In this document: positions 23,183-34,040 of the stretch, piece after piece
How the letters are laid out: each line of letters starts with the position of its first letter
Numbering within the stretch: the first letter of the stretch is position 1
Source of the DNA: Colias croceus
Lineage: Eukaryota; Arthropoda; Insecta; Lepidoptera; Pieridae
Direction: 5' to 3'
NCBI RefSeq assembly: GCF_905220415.1
Contig: NC_059561.1
Location: 3,922,001 to 3,986,000 of the forward strand
Length of the DNA stretch: 64,000 bases
Translations under genes and position numbers: made by a program
Notes under the pieces: model-generated
What the model saw: only the letters and a program-made list of their open reading frames with translations
What the model was told of the DNA's origin: nothing
Database searches by the model: none

Positions 23183-23998
23183 TATATATATGTGTCTATG
23201 TTTGCAATGTAGAAATCAATTTTTTAAACATTGTATTGTAAATAATAAAAAATAAATAAAAGTACATAATAAAATGGAATAAAAGTTTTATTTCTTTATA
23301 ACTATGTTTAATTTTACATAGTAATATGTAACTACATAATATATGCCAAAGAACTGTCCTGTGATTCTTATGCGACAACCCTCCATCGATTATCATCTTC
23401 TATATTATATTCCTTAACGCTGTAATAGGCTCTCTGAACTAAATACATTTTTTACATAAGATTTACATTTAGCACTAACAAATTCTTTTTCTACCGTGTG
23501 TCTAGATATATTGCTTAATAATATACAAAAATTAATTAGTTATTGTGTGTTCAGTATTTCAAGGGCGAAGCCGGGGCGGACCACTAGTATATTTATATGT
23601 ATGTCTATGTTTGCAATGTAGAAATCAATTTTTTAAACATTGTATTGTAAATAATAAAAAATAAATAAAAGTACATAATAAAATGGAATAAAAGTTTTAT
23701 TTCTTTATTACAGTTTAATTTTACATAGTAATATGTAACTACATAATATATGCCAAAGAACTGTCCTGTGATTCTTACACGACAACCCTCCATCGATTAT
23801 CATCTTCTATATTATATTCCTTAACGCTGTAATAGGCTCTCTGAACTAAATACATTTTTTACATAAGATTTACATTTAGCACTACCTAACAAATTCTTTT
23901 TCTACCGTATGTCTAGATATATTGCTTAATAATATACAAAAATTAATTAGTTATTGTGTGTTCAGTATTTCAATTATTGTGTGTTCAGTATTTCAATT
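23183..23998. repeat. Two-unit tandem duplication of about 405 bp
   Basis: Units at 23183-23587 and 23588 to about 23998 are almost identical over GTAGAAATCAATTTTTTAAA to TTGTGTGTTCAGTATTTCAA. The junction (23556-23587) repeats the last 27 bases of the Helitron-like 3' end, so the duplicated unit included that end. The repeated 62-66-codon minus-strand frame is a by-product and not a known protein. AATAAA-type signals on both strands suggest the two converging transposon genes ended here. Confidence 0.75.
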
Positions 23999-24322
23999 AT
24001 TTCTTCATAATATTTGTCCATCATCCTTATTATGTTTGAATTTTTTGGCTGAAAATAAAAAGTTTTCCTGGTAGGTATTTGACCAATTTTTGCATTAAAT
24101 GTGTTGGTCAACGAAGTCCAACATTCATCCTTTAATTTATTCGTTTATTCATTAGTCTCCTTACTGGTTATAATAATTGAGCAATCTCGTCTTTACTCAT
24201 AGCCTTCTTCGATTTCTGTAACAGAAATATATGTTTGACTTTAAAAGTGTCCGAAGCAAAAAGTAAGCGGCAGACGATTTTAAAGAAGAAATATAAAGGC
24301 GTACTTACCGGCGTAATATCCA
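23974..24322 (-). pseudogene. Myb/SANT-like Harbinger partner gene, broken
   Basis: Read on the minus strand: a five-codon first exon (ATG at 24322), a GTAAGT donor and TTACAG acceptor framing a short intron, then KSKKAMSKDEIAQLL and a stop. The frame continues after a shift with KDECWTSLTNTFNAK and ends at about 23974. A tryptophan-centred helix with a basic start fits the small DNA-binding partner usually found beside Harbinger transposases. This is an inference from context; the domain is incomplete. Confidence 0.5.
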
Positions 24323-24830
24323 TTTTTAATAAATATATAAACAGTGGTCGTTGTATTGTTATTCTTTAATTATAAAACTTGACAATTAATCATCAATCAA
24401 CAATGAATGACAATAATTTGACAACTGACAAGCAATGCACGCGTGCGCGAGAAAAACGTTCCGTTTTTGCTTTCTGTGTAACGCATTAGGTTGTTTAGAA
24501 GGAAAATTATCACGCAGATGTCTACAAATATATAGTTCTTTAGTATTAGTTCTTTATTAATAAGAAACTTTATTCTTAAAGTTTATAATTCGGCTGTATA
24601 TTTAACTTATTTTGTCCTGAATTTTGTGTTATTTTAATTTCAATTTGGCTTATAACGAAATGCACATCTGTGAGTGAAGAGGGCTCGGTATTTTTATGAC
24701 CAACGGATGTCCGTCGATAGCACGTCAAGAAATAAAATTGTGGAACGGTAATAACGACTCGTAGTTAGTTCTAGAAAAACGGATAGTAGCTTTGATACTA
24801 TGACGATCCGTTGAATATAGGAACCGGGCA

Positions 24831-25199
24831 TAAATCAATTGCATTGCATCCTTTGCTTATTAACTGTAATAAAATATACAATGATGCACAATATACTTAT
24901 AATAATACAAGCTAAAAATACAAGTGATACAAATTATCTGTTCCGTCCTTAGTTTTAGTTCCGTCAGTTTCTATGATGTCTTAAAGATTTCTCAAAAGGA
25001 TTCGAATTGAGAGCTTTTGGAGCCCTATCTTGTAGAGCTTTTGGAGTCTTTTGATTAGAATTTTATTCCACTTCACAAATAACAAAATATTACTAAACTA
25101 AAACTAATAGCTTTAACTATATAAAAACATAACGCAGATTGATATTTTCTTAGGATATTTGTTATCCAATAGATTTATAGGACTTTTAAGAACATAATG
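24831..25199. other. AT-rich spacer between Harbinger copy 1 and the ORF1 unit
   Basis: A short repeat of GAGCTTTTGGAG occurs at about 25011 and 25037. Otherwise nothing is recognised. Confidence 0.45.
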
Positions 25200-25234
25200 T
25201 CAGTGGTGCGCTAGACGCGTTCGGAATCGGACGT
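25200..25234 (+). promoter_or_regulatory. Internal promoter-like Inr plus DPE
   Basis: TCAGTG at 25200 resembles the insect initiator (TCAKTY, five of six bases). Counting its A (25202) as +1, GGACGT lies exactly at +28 to +33 (25229-25234) and fits the downstream promoter element consensus. This arrangement is known from Jockey-type LINEs, which carry their promoter inside the transcript. Confidence 0.55.
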
Positions 25235-25306
25235 GATTAGTGCTAGCACAGTAAGGAATAACAATTCGCGTCACGCGCGGCTTTGCCGCTGCATGAACTT
25301 TTTATA

Positions 25307-26422
25307 ATGAGTTGTAAAACACTCATTGTAAATGAGCTGTTGGCGTTCATTCAAAATGCCATCGATACCATGGACGAGGTTAGCATCATGCAAATCTGCA
25401 AAACTAACTTTAAGGAGGAGGAAATTAGCAGTGGCAAGGTGCTACTCTACCAAACGCTGGACAAGATTGCCACGATGCCGTCCCGCCGCAGGAACGGGGG
25501 TGAAAAATGCATACAGGATATCATCAGCCTATTGAAGGTGACTGATCCCGATGACGTGCCCGATTTCGTCGCAAAGGAGTTGCATAAACTTCCTCCGGTG
25601 GGATTTGACCACGTCGATGTTACGAGGCTCCTTAAGGACATCACATTCCTTAAGGCGAGTCTGGCCGAGGTACACACCAAGTTGGAGGCTTCAGAGAAGA
25701 CCATCTCCGATTTACGAGTCGAGTTAGCGTCATATCGCGATGCGCATGCAATATGTAGGTCACCCGTGCCGTCATATGTGAATGCACGTCGCGGAGCTCA
25801 AAATGCATGCGTAGGCATTTTAACTGCTGATGTTGATGTGTCGCCGACCGCCGATGACCCGAGTGATGCGCCGCGCCCCGCTCCCGTTACCTCTCCCCCG
25901 GAGAAGACATCGCATGTCACGTTGCCAGCTGCTCCTCAATGTGACTACGCCGCCGCAGCCTCAAAAATGACTGCGACCCCAAAATCATCAAAAGGAGTAA
26001 ACGCACCCGTGCGGAAAAGTTTACCTTCAAAAACGAAGGACGTTGACGAGGATGGCTTCACAAAAGTCCAGAAGAAGAAGAAGTTGAATCGTCAGAACAA
26101 GTGCGGCACCGCAACGAAAGATCCAAACTTGCGGATGCGCGCAGAGGTGCCGACGACGCCGCTCTATGTGTCTCGTGTGCACTACTGTACCAAGACTGAA
26201 GATGTTGTCGAGTACTTGCATGCGAAGACAGGTTTGAGTCTGCGAGTGGAACGTCTGGAGTCTCGCCATAAAGTGAGCTTCAACTCCTTCGTGGTGAGAG
26301 TACCGACCGCCAAGCTGAGCGTCTACATGGACGAAGGGTTTTGGCCGCAGGGAGTTGTGTTTCGCCGCTTCCGCGGACGGATACCCGGCCCCCCGGAATC
26401 GCGTCACACGCCGAAGGCATAG
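25307..26422 (+). CDS. LINE ORF1-like protein, 371 aa, intact
   Basis: The product resembles ORF1 proteins of CR1/Jockey-type LINEs, which bind the element's RNA and help it reach the nucleus. Seen in sequence: an N-terminal helical region (residues about 5-50, with NELLAFIQNAIDTMDEVSIM), a leucine-rich probable coiled coil (about 103-145), a low-complexity Ala/Pro/Ser linker (about 150-245), a basic patch (about 253-266, VQKKKKLNRQNK), and a C-terminal RRM-like domain (286-360) with LYVSRV at its first strand and FWPQGVVFRRFRG at its end. No CCHC zinc knuckle is seen. The ATG at 25307 is chosen because it is the first ATG in frame before the conserved block; an upstream in-frame TTG exists at 25283. 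No stop or frameshift breaks the frame, implying youth or selection. It could also be a domesticated gene. Confidence 0.72.
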   Translation: MSCKTLIVNELLAFIQNAIDTMDEVSIMQICKTNFKEEEISSGKVLLYQTLDKIATMPSRRRNGGEKCIQDIISLLKVTDPDDVPDFVAKELHKLPPVGFDHVDVTRLLKDITFLKASLAEVHTKLEASEKTISDLRVELASYRDAHAICRSPVPSYVNARRGAQNACVGILTADVDVSPTADDPSDAPRPAPVTSPPEKTSHVTLPAAPQCDYAAAASKMTATPKSSKGVNAPVRKSLPSKTKDVDEDGFTKVQKKKKLNRQNKCGTATKDPNLRMRAEVPTTPLYVSRVHYCTKTEDVVEYLHAKTGLSLRVERLESRHKVSFNSFVVRVPTAKLSVYMDEGFWPQGVVFRRFRGRIPGPPESRHTPKA

Positions 26423-26519
26423 CGTGTATTAATTTAGTATTTAAGTAGTTTTAAGTTCATATGGGCCGTAGTTTTTAAGTTATATTAAGACCTTTAACTG
26501 TAACTACATTTGTTGCCTG

Positions 26520-26575
26520 AAATAAAGAAATAAATAAATAAAATAAAGAAATAAATAAAAAAAAAAAAAAATAAT
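26520..26575 (+). terminator. Polyadenylation signal and A-rich tail
   Basis: GCCTGAAATAAAG is followed by repeated AAATAAA-type units and a run of A's, about 100 bases after the ORF1 stop. This is the tail expected of a reverse-transcribed, polyadenylated RNA. Confidence 0.7.
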
Positions 26576-27605
26576 TAAAAATTATCCTCTTGAAAACACA
26601 CAATTTATATTTATTTTGATAGAAATATTATTTTCATGATTGATGATTGATGTCAAATGTCAAAAAAGTAAATAAAGAGGTTGCCATACATGGAATTTTG
26701 GATTCCATGAATATGTAATTAATAGAACATTAATTAAACGATTGATATAAAAAATATCGAATTTGATTAAAATTAAATTAACTGCCATGTTTTTTTGTGC
26801 ATAAAATTTGCTTTTTTTATATGCAATTGCAATTGTAATAATGCGAAAATTAATATAACTAATTTTAATTTACTATCTATTCCCTAAAACTAAGCTAAAT
26901 TTCTTGGAAAAAGAACACTAAATTTTTTAGGTCTATACTATAGTTACTGATTGGTTACTGATAATCGTTAGTTACCGACCGATTTCGGTCGATATCGATG
27001 TCGATTAGTGTCGAGACTACGCCTAGGTATTACTGACAAATAATGTATTATGGTCTATAAGGAAAGTACCTTTTTAGTCTTAAAGCTAATAATAACATTA
27101 GATTATTGACATTTTTTAATAGTGAATAGATAAACTATATAAACTATATCAAGGTAACCCGATTTGTTCTCTGATGTGACGATATTTTATAATGAAAAAC
27201 GTATTAGTAAAAACACCACACAGAAAATGTATATAACTCAGAGTAATTCAATAAATATCCTTTGGTCATAATAAATTAAGGTCTCAGAATTCACAATGCT
27301 CGGATCATTTAAAAACCGTGACCCAAATTACTTTGAACCAAATACCTTCAGTCGTACTTGAAAGAATTCTGAATTATTCGAGAAAGTACGCGCATTATTT
27401 TCTGTTTTACTTAATTACAATAAATTATTAATATTATATTTTTAACAATCAACATGAAATTTTTTTGGATAATAGCTTTCCGAAAGAAATTGCTATGGGA
27501 CTGAGATGTCGTCGTTACGTTACTTTTTCTAGATGTTTCACAGAAAAATTAACGTTTTGACGTGATAGAAAGACAAACAAATACACTTTCGCATTTATAA
27601 TATTA
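26576..27605. other. AT-rich stretch without recognisable gene
   Basis: A degenerate HelB-like tail (TTTCGCATTTATAATATTAC) ends it at about 27584-27605. Nothing else is recognised. Confidence 0.45.
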
Positions 27606-27767
27606 CTAGCGATCCGCCCCACCGGTAGTATCTACAAAATATAACCTACATCACTCAGGAATGATGATATCCAACGTTGAAATAATTTTTGAAATCGGTC
27701 CAGTAGTTCCTGCGATTAGCACGTCCAAACAAACAAACTCCACAGCTTTATAGTATCAACATAGAGA
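27606..27767 (-). mobile_element. Helitron-like element, degenerate
   Basis: CTAG at 27606-27609 is followed by CGATCCGCCCCACCGG, a worn hairpin. GAAATCGGTCCAGTAGTTCC and a HelA-like 5' end (CAGCTTTATAGTATCAACAT) close it at about 27767. Confidence 0.52.
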
Positions 27768-28999
27768 TATAGATAGTAAGGAAAGTATATAAGCAAATAA
27801 TATAGAAAGTGGTGTCTCGTTCCATTATTGAGTATAGTGCAGATGAATCTCACATCTGGTTCAGATCAATTTTCTTTATAGGACATAGTTGATCAATCTT
27901 CTGTGCCCTGCCTGATAAATTTATACCAAATTCAAAAAAAGGAGGAGGTTCTCAATTCGACTTTTTTGTATTCCACTCTTTTTTTTGGGCTTTGTTACCT
28001 TCAGGACTTTAAGATAAACCGATCTTGGTAATTTTCTTTTTTTTTAATTCTTAAATTAATTACATTTCAATTTGGTCTATTACTCTATACAATAATAATA
28101 ATTAAGTATTTTGTTTTCAATTGAATCGAACATAAATCACTAATAGAGGCTAATGCAGTGGGAATAAAATAAAATGGACTGATGATAAAATATTGTGTTT
28201 GTAGGTTTAATATGGACATCTTTAATGTTTATAATATATATGATAATTTTTAGTATTAAATAAGTCAAGCAATGAGTTTTTACTTTTTACAGTTATTTCG
28301 GTTGAAGCCGTGAATGATCAGTTATTTGCGGTTACAAATTCGGCAAAAGGGTAATACGATCATTTCAACATTTGCCTTTGCTATATTTGAACAATAGAAT
28401 TAATAATAAATATCTTTTTTCAATTTCCACTTATTACAATTTTAACTGAAACAATACCTTTACTTGACATTATTGTAGAATCTAAAATTTTACAATTTTA
28501 TTGTTCTTTATATAGGTAAGCATTTCCCTACGGGTTTTAAGGGCCATTATTCAACCATAAAGCATTAATAAGATATATTTTTCAGGCCTTCCAAACTATT
28601 AACATTATTATCATTTGGAACAAAGGATCCCGAAATTCCTTTGTCAGTTTATTAAGCAGAAAGCCCAGTGATATAAATATTCCAGAAATATTTTGCGATC
28701 GTAAAATTCGAGGTCGTCTTATACACGTTTTTGGCATACAATATTTCGTCTATTCATATGAGAATACAGTTATATTGTAATAAACTCGAACGGAATAATA
28801 TTAAGTTTGTATCTTATCTCATATTGCTATGAGGTATATTATATAATTTAGAATGTGATATTAATTTTGTTACTGTTCTTTTATTGTATGACGTGGTATC
28901 ATATACGTGTTAATATGGTACGTGGGTAATTTAGATCCTATTTTTTCAGATAATTTGTGTTATTTGGACAATGTTTTTTCTTTGATAAATGAACTCTAA
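27768..28999. other. AT-rich stretch without recognisable gene
   Basis: No frame with known motif and no repeat with clear ends. Confidence 0.45.
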
Positions 29000-30475
29000 T
29001 CCTACTTATATTGTCTATAAATGCGAAAGCTTAGTGCGAAAGTTTGTGAGGATGGATGTGTGTGTGTATGTTTGTAACTCTTTTGCCCAAATACTACTGA
29101 ACCGATTGCAATGAAATTTTGCAGACATATGCAGAGGGTAACATGTATTAACACATAGGTTTTATCCCGGAAACCCACGGGAACGGGATCTATAGATAGG
29201 GAGGCGAAGAGGGGAATTTTCTGCAATACTCGAGCGTGGCAGTTTAAGATATGAGAGATACCTTAGACCTAATAGAACAACCTTGTTAACTATTTAGCTC
29301 TTTAAGTAGTGACGCGCGCCCAGGATAGTCGATCAGATGAGTAGAATCGATAGTCTGAAATACTCGAGCGCGTCAGATTAAGATATTGGGGGTTGATTTT
29401 AGTGTTTTAAGACTAAATTTAACTAATCTGACGATAAGTCCTTGACGCCGCCAAGTTATAGGGTCGCGAACTTGTAAAAAAAAAAAACGTTAATCCGGCA
29501 TTCTCGAGCGCGATTGTTTTTATTTTTATTTTGAAGAATATAATCTAAAACTTACTAAAAATACAAAATCTGCCGGTTTCCGCGTGACCGGAAGTCTGGA
29601 GGAGCCATTTCGTCTTCCGAAAAACGCGTTGCAGTATATAAGTCGCGAACGATACATTTTACAAAAAAAAAAGTTTGAATAAACAAAAAAGGTAATTTTA
29701 TTTTACACAAAAAAGGTCTCTTTACATTTTTGTCCAAAGTTAAAACTTTTTGACTTGAAGCATCATAAAAACTCAAACTCCCGGTTTTTTGAGTATATCT
29801 CGAAAACTGAGGGTGTTAAGAAAAATTGATATGAAATAACGATGATTAAAAAAAAGAAACTCTCAAACCTTTTTCGGTCAGATTAAGAGAACCCACCAAC
29901 ATTTTTGTCAGATTAAGAAAATATGCTTTCAGGAGACCGAGATAAACCTCCCCTATGAAAATCTGACGCGCTCGAGTATTTCAAAAGAACTTTTTTTTTT
30001 CTGCATTTTCAAAAATTCATCGTAACTTATCGTCACGCCGAAATCGTCAGTTTTTTTAAGGGGAGCTTCCTTGGGGCCTACTTAACACCCCTTTCGAAAA
30101 TCTGACGCGCTCGAGTAAATTTTTTTTTTTGTGCATTTTTGACGAATTAATATGCCTAGCCCCACCACGCAAACCGGCAGATTAGTATACCGTTGTTATC
30201 AGAGGCACTTGGGGCATACGTAGTATGAATATCTGACGCGCTCGAGAATGCCCAAGTAACTATTTTTTTTTACATTTTTGAAAATCCGTACACGCCAAAC
30301 CCACCGCTAAAATGGTTTTTACCATAGAAGCTTTTCTTTTCGAAATTATTTTATCTATCGATTTTGATAAGTCTCGACGGCGCCGTTTAATTACGCCATT
30401 TAGCTACCTCGCCTCCCTATCTACTATGCAGGTTTTTCTTTGAAAACGCGGGCGAAGCCGCCAGCGTAATGCTAT
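29000..30475 (+). mobile_element. Helitron-like element, family HelB, split by an insertion
   Basis: The left part (29000-29192: TATAAATGCGAAAGC to CCACGGGAACGGGATCTA) and right part (30424-30475: CTATGCAGGTTTTTCTTTG, then GCGGGCGAAGCCGCCAGC) join into one normal HelB copy if 29193-30423 and one CTA are removed. The final CTAG is worn to CTAT. Confidence 0.72.
29193..30423. mobile_element. Non-autonomous DNA transposon, 15-bp TIRs, 3-bp CTA duplication
   Basis: TAGATAGGGAGGCGA (29193-29207) is the exact reverse complement of 30409-30423, and CTA flanks both sides (29190-29192, 30424-30426). The CTCGAG-cored motif (ACTCGAGCGCGTCAGATT at its best) occurs three times forward in the left half (cores at 29229, 29363, 29503) and three times reversed in the right half (29971, 30110, 30241), spaced 131-140 bp. 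The two arms are thus mirror-like in plan though not in full sequence. No transposase frame is seen. Superfamily is not assigned; a 3-bp duplication occurs in PIF/Harbinger, CACTA and a few others. Confidence 0.8.
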
Positions 30476-30820
30476 ACACATAGTTATACATAAAACAGTG
30501 TCACGACAAGTGACACGACAAGGTATATTATTTCAAAATGTCGGTTGATATCACTTTTAAAAATGCATAATATAAAGATCATGACAACAAACAATATTCA
30601 AGTTTTTTTTATTTAAGTTAATTTACAAGGCCAATATCGCTAAATAGAGTTCTGCATGATATTATATAAGTTGTCAACGGCTACTTAAGATGTGTTTGCC
30701 GACTAAGTACCTAACCTAGCGGTTAACACTGTTATAAATATTTAGTTTATATTATATTTGTATTAATTTTCATTCAACTCTGTTGCCTATTTGAAAACTT
30801 TCAATTTTTTTTACTATAAA
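30476..30820. other. AT-rich stretch, nothing recognised
   Basis: No gene or clear repeat end. Confidence 0.4.
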
Positions 30821-30998
30821 GTAGCTTTCAGTCCGTGGCTTCGCCAGCTATGTCTAGAACCTAATAATTTATAGACTAATCCCTTCCTCTTGGATATTTC
30901 TATCTATTAAATAAAACGCCATTAAATACTGTTGCATAATTGTAAAGATCTAAGCATAAAGACACACAGACGTCGAAAATAGACTTTGTTTTATACTA
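30821..30998 (-). mobile_element. Helitron-like element, family HelE (worn)
   Basis: CTTTCAGTCCGTGGCTTCGCC at the left and GACTTTGTTTTATACTA at the right, with CCTTCCTCTTGGAT between, mirror the next copy almost block for block. The CTAG is worn to GTAG. Confidence 0.55.
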
Positions 30999-31000
30999 GA

Positions 31001-31187
31001 CTAGCTTTCCGCCCGCGGCTTCGCCCGATTTGTCTAAAACCTAATAAATTATTATATACTATACCTTCCTCTTGAATCACTCTAACTATTAAAAAAAACC
31101 GCATCAAAAACCGTTGCATAGTTTTAAAGATTTAAGCATACAAAGGGACATAGGGACAGAGAAAGCGACTTTGTTTTATACTATGTA
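31001..31187 (-). mobile_element. Helitron-like element, family HelE
   Basis: CTAG (31001-31004) and a CCGCCCGCGGCTTCGCCCG hairpin are followed by CCTTCCTCTTGAATCACTCT and GTTTTAAAGATTTAAGCATA. It ends at TTTTATACTATGTA. It lies head to tail with 30821-30998, separated by two bases. Confidence 0.65.
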
Positions 31188-32876
31188 CCTAGTGATACGT
31201 ATTGATGCTGTTTAAGTTTAAATTTATTCAAGCCGTATTACTTCAAATTTCCATCTATACCAGATGCCTAAATCTAAGCTATATATCGTCATTAATTTTT
31301 AATTATAATTATTCCATCCATCATTAATAGCACTAAATAAGCTTCAAGAAAATATCCATCGAGGGAGCGGTAATAAATTGCACCTTAATTTGACTTTATT
31401 ACCCAATTTTTAATACTGAACACTTTTATTATTAATGAACATACACGAAAGAATTAAAATATATACAAAGTTTTTCTAATAATATGTAATTACTCTTTGA
31501 ATATGATTTTTAAATATAAATGACAAAGTTACAATAATTGAACAATATGTTTTGTATTATTGTTTGGGAACTATATTTTCTATCACCAAAATTTATATTT
31601 GTCATCAAGTTGTATCACCTAATAAATAGATCTATCACCACGAAATATTTTCGTTCTCAGATAAACAAAAATTGTTCCCAGGTATGAATTATCAAATTAA
31701 TGTTAATATATGTGTAAAATAAGTGATCGATAACCAACAAAATTATATTGCATTACATGAATATAAACTTCGTTCTTATAATAACAGTTTTGTTACTTAA
31801 ATAATAGCTCTGTGCTCAGAATGGTAGATCTGTCACCAAATAAATCGATTATTGATCCCCGACTGCGACTCCTTTTTATTTCACGCTTTATATTAGCTTC
31901 ACCTGTATGTTTGTATGTTTGTAACCGACTTCTTTGGGCGCGATTTTGACCCACTTTAAACGGCCAGATTTCGTTCAAACTTTGTATATTTATTGAGGAC
32001 CGATGACAATACACTAATTTGATAAAATTTTCTATTTTTTAGTTCGGTTTTATATAAAAAGCGTGTTTTTTAGTTTTTTATTATTTGATATTTTGTCACC
32101 AATACAGTAGTAACATTTTATTTCGTTCAGATAATAAATTAATAGTATTCGTTATCAATTTATAATTTTAATCAAAAAATGATCAAATGGGCGGAGACAA
32201 ATTGGCGCGCTTTAAAAATTGACATGTGCAAACATATTATCGGATTAGCCATACGCTTAAAGCCAACCCCCCACCAGAAGCAAAAAATGTGCTTATCGGC
32301 CAGAAAAGAAAAAGGGGGCGCCCTTCGAAGTCCAAACCAGCGCTGATTATTCAGTGATTATTGTTTTTTAACCTTTTTTTAAGAATAAATATTGGTTATT
32401 TTAACTTTAATTAAGTGTTTTATCATCAATTATGCTTACCATTAGCCAGCTATTAAACCAGAGCTGATTATTCAGTGGTTATTATTTTTAAGAATAAATA
32501 TTGATTATTTTAACTTTTAGTAACATAATATGATTTATTGGTGATCTCTTTAAATTAGTTTGCTTAAATACTTAGTAGGACACACCTATTATAATACATA
32601 CAAAAACATTTATTTGGTACTAGACCTTATATCTCAGGATTTTAGGTGATTTATTGTGGAACAGATTTTGCATTGTTTGGTGACTACATTTTGGTGACAG
32701 ATCTACTATTTTGAGGACAAACCCTATTATTTAAGAAACACAAAACTAATTAAATTGGTGATAGCTTAAATGATACCCTTATTGTTTAAGAAAACAATGT
32801 TGTCATAAACTGCTTTTTTCGGTTCATAGTTTTACAGATACATAATATGATCTGTAAGTAAAAATTATATTTATAA
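31188..32876. other. AT-rich stretch without recognisable gene
   Basis: A block with AACCAGCGCTGATTATTCAG and one with AACCAGAGCTGATTATTCAG (about 32334 and 32457) form a direct repeat of about 60 bases. No gene is recognised. Confidence 0.45.
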
Positions 32877-33081
32877 CTAGCTTTGCCCCGCGGTTTCATC
32901 CGCGTGGCTCTGGTCCTGTTGGACTTAGCACGATAATATATAATATAATATATTATAATATATAGCCTATAGCCTTCCTCGATGAATGGGCTATCTAAAA
33001 CCAAAAGAATGTTTCAATAAGACTAGTAGTTCCTGAGATTAGTGCGTTCAAACAAACTCTCCAGCTTTATAATATTATAGA
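32877..33081 (-). mobile_element. Helitron-like element, family HelA
   Basis: CTAG at 32877-32880, the hairpin CCCCGCGGTTTCATCCGCG, CCTTCCTCGATGAATGGGCT, and the 5' end CAGCTTTATAATATTATAGA at 33081. Confidence 0.68.
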
Positions 33082-33179
33082 TTTATATAAATGGTATACG
33101 GTAAAAAGGGTTCAACGTCTATCATTGGCTTTATTCACATTAATCAATACAAGAAACTGCCACTTAAACTTATAAAGAA

Positions 33180-33497
33180 TCTATACATAATATAATAAAT
33201 CTCTAGAAGGGTTGTACATTGAAGATATTGAAAAAATAAATACCAGGGGGTGTTACTGGATCGACACCAAACCCAAATATTTAATTAAATAAATTTTTGT
33301 CTGTCTGTCTGTCTGTCTATATGTGAAGGCATCACGTAAAAACTAACGGATCGATTTCGATGAAACTTGGTATAATTATACCTTATTATCCTGGGCATAA
33401 AATAGGATACTTTTTATCCCGGAAAAATACGAAGAAAAAAATAAATCTTAATATTTCTTAATTTTTCCGCGCGGACGGAGTCGCGGGCGTAAGCTAG
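33180..33497 (+). mobile_element. Helitron-like element, family HelC
   Basis: It starts TCTATACATAATATAATAAA and has a short GTCT run, GATTTCGATGAAACTTGGTA, and the hairpin CGCGCGGACGGAGTCGCGGG. It ends with CTAG at 33494-33497. Short form, like the copy at 8997. Confidence 0.7.
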
Positions 33498-34040
33498 TCT
33501 ATAATATGAAACACGTGTTAATATTAAGTTGCTATAGGTAATGTGAAACATGTTAACATTAACATTATCAATGATATCTAGGAAATTGGTCTGTTATTAG
33601 AACGATAAAAGCATACTTACAATACGCTATCAAGTTTCTACTATCGGAAAAGCCAGTGGAAAATATTTCTTCCGATCTCATAATTCTGTATAGCATATTT
33701 GCGATAGTAATCGTAATTTATTGATCGCGGTCTAGTCTCTGGAGCTTGGTGTAGTTTTTTCTTTATTATTTGGGATTGGGAAGTATAAAGTATAAAAATT
33801 GAAGTTGGTAGAGATAGATTCAGATTTAGTTTTGAGGGACTTAAATGTAGTAAAATATCTAAGGTAAGTATGTATGTATGTATATAAATAATAATAAAAT
33901 AGTAAATTAATGATAAGATACTGATGATGTTAACAAAAATTGTCCATATTATTGACATTGAAATTGCGTACCAATGGGTTAGGAATCAAGACATAATAAA
34001 TTATAAATATTGAATATGTTTAACGAGATATAATAATCTG
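33498..34040. other. AT-rich stretch, nothing recognised
   Basis: The 105-codon minus-strand frame at 33641-33958 is low-complexity (Ile/Tyr/Ser-rich) and has no known motif. Confidence 0.4.

Larger units (their letters stand above)
22342..24830 (+). mobile_element. PIF/Harbinger transposon, copy 1 (composite)
   Basis: The ends are inverted, TGCCCGGTTCCTATATT at 22342 and its complement ending at 24830. TAA flanks both sides (22339-22341, 24831-24833), the 3-bp TWA duplication typical of PIF/Harbinger. Inside, in order, are a broken transposase (plus), a truncated HelD Helitron-like piece, a two-unit tandem duplication, and a broken Myb/SANT-like gene (minus). GTTCCTATA, part of the TIR, is repeated at about 22430 and 22533 as possible subterminal binding sites. 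A near-identical inverted copy is at 49955-52451. Confidence 0.85.
25200..26575 (+). mobile_element. ORF1-only LINE-like unit (half-LINE)
   Basis: The unit runs from a promoter-like start (TCAGTG at 25200) through one intact ORF to an A-rich tail with AATAAA (26520-26571). No endonuclease or reverse-transcriptase frame lies up- or downstream. GC content is clearly higher than in the neighbours. No sure target duplication was found: ATAAT occurs before the start and after the tail, which is too short to count. Confidence 0.65.

Noticed and set aside
26027..26407. 126-codon minus-strand frame
   Set aside because: Antisense shadow of the ORF1-like gene.
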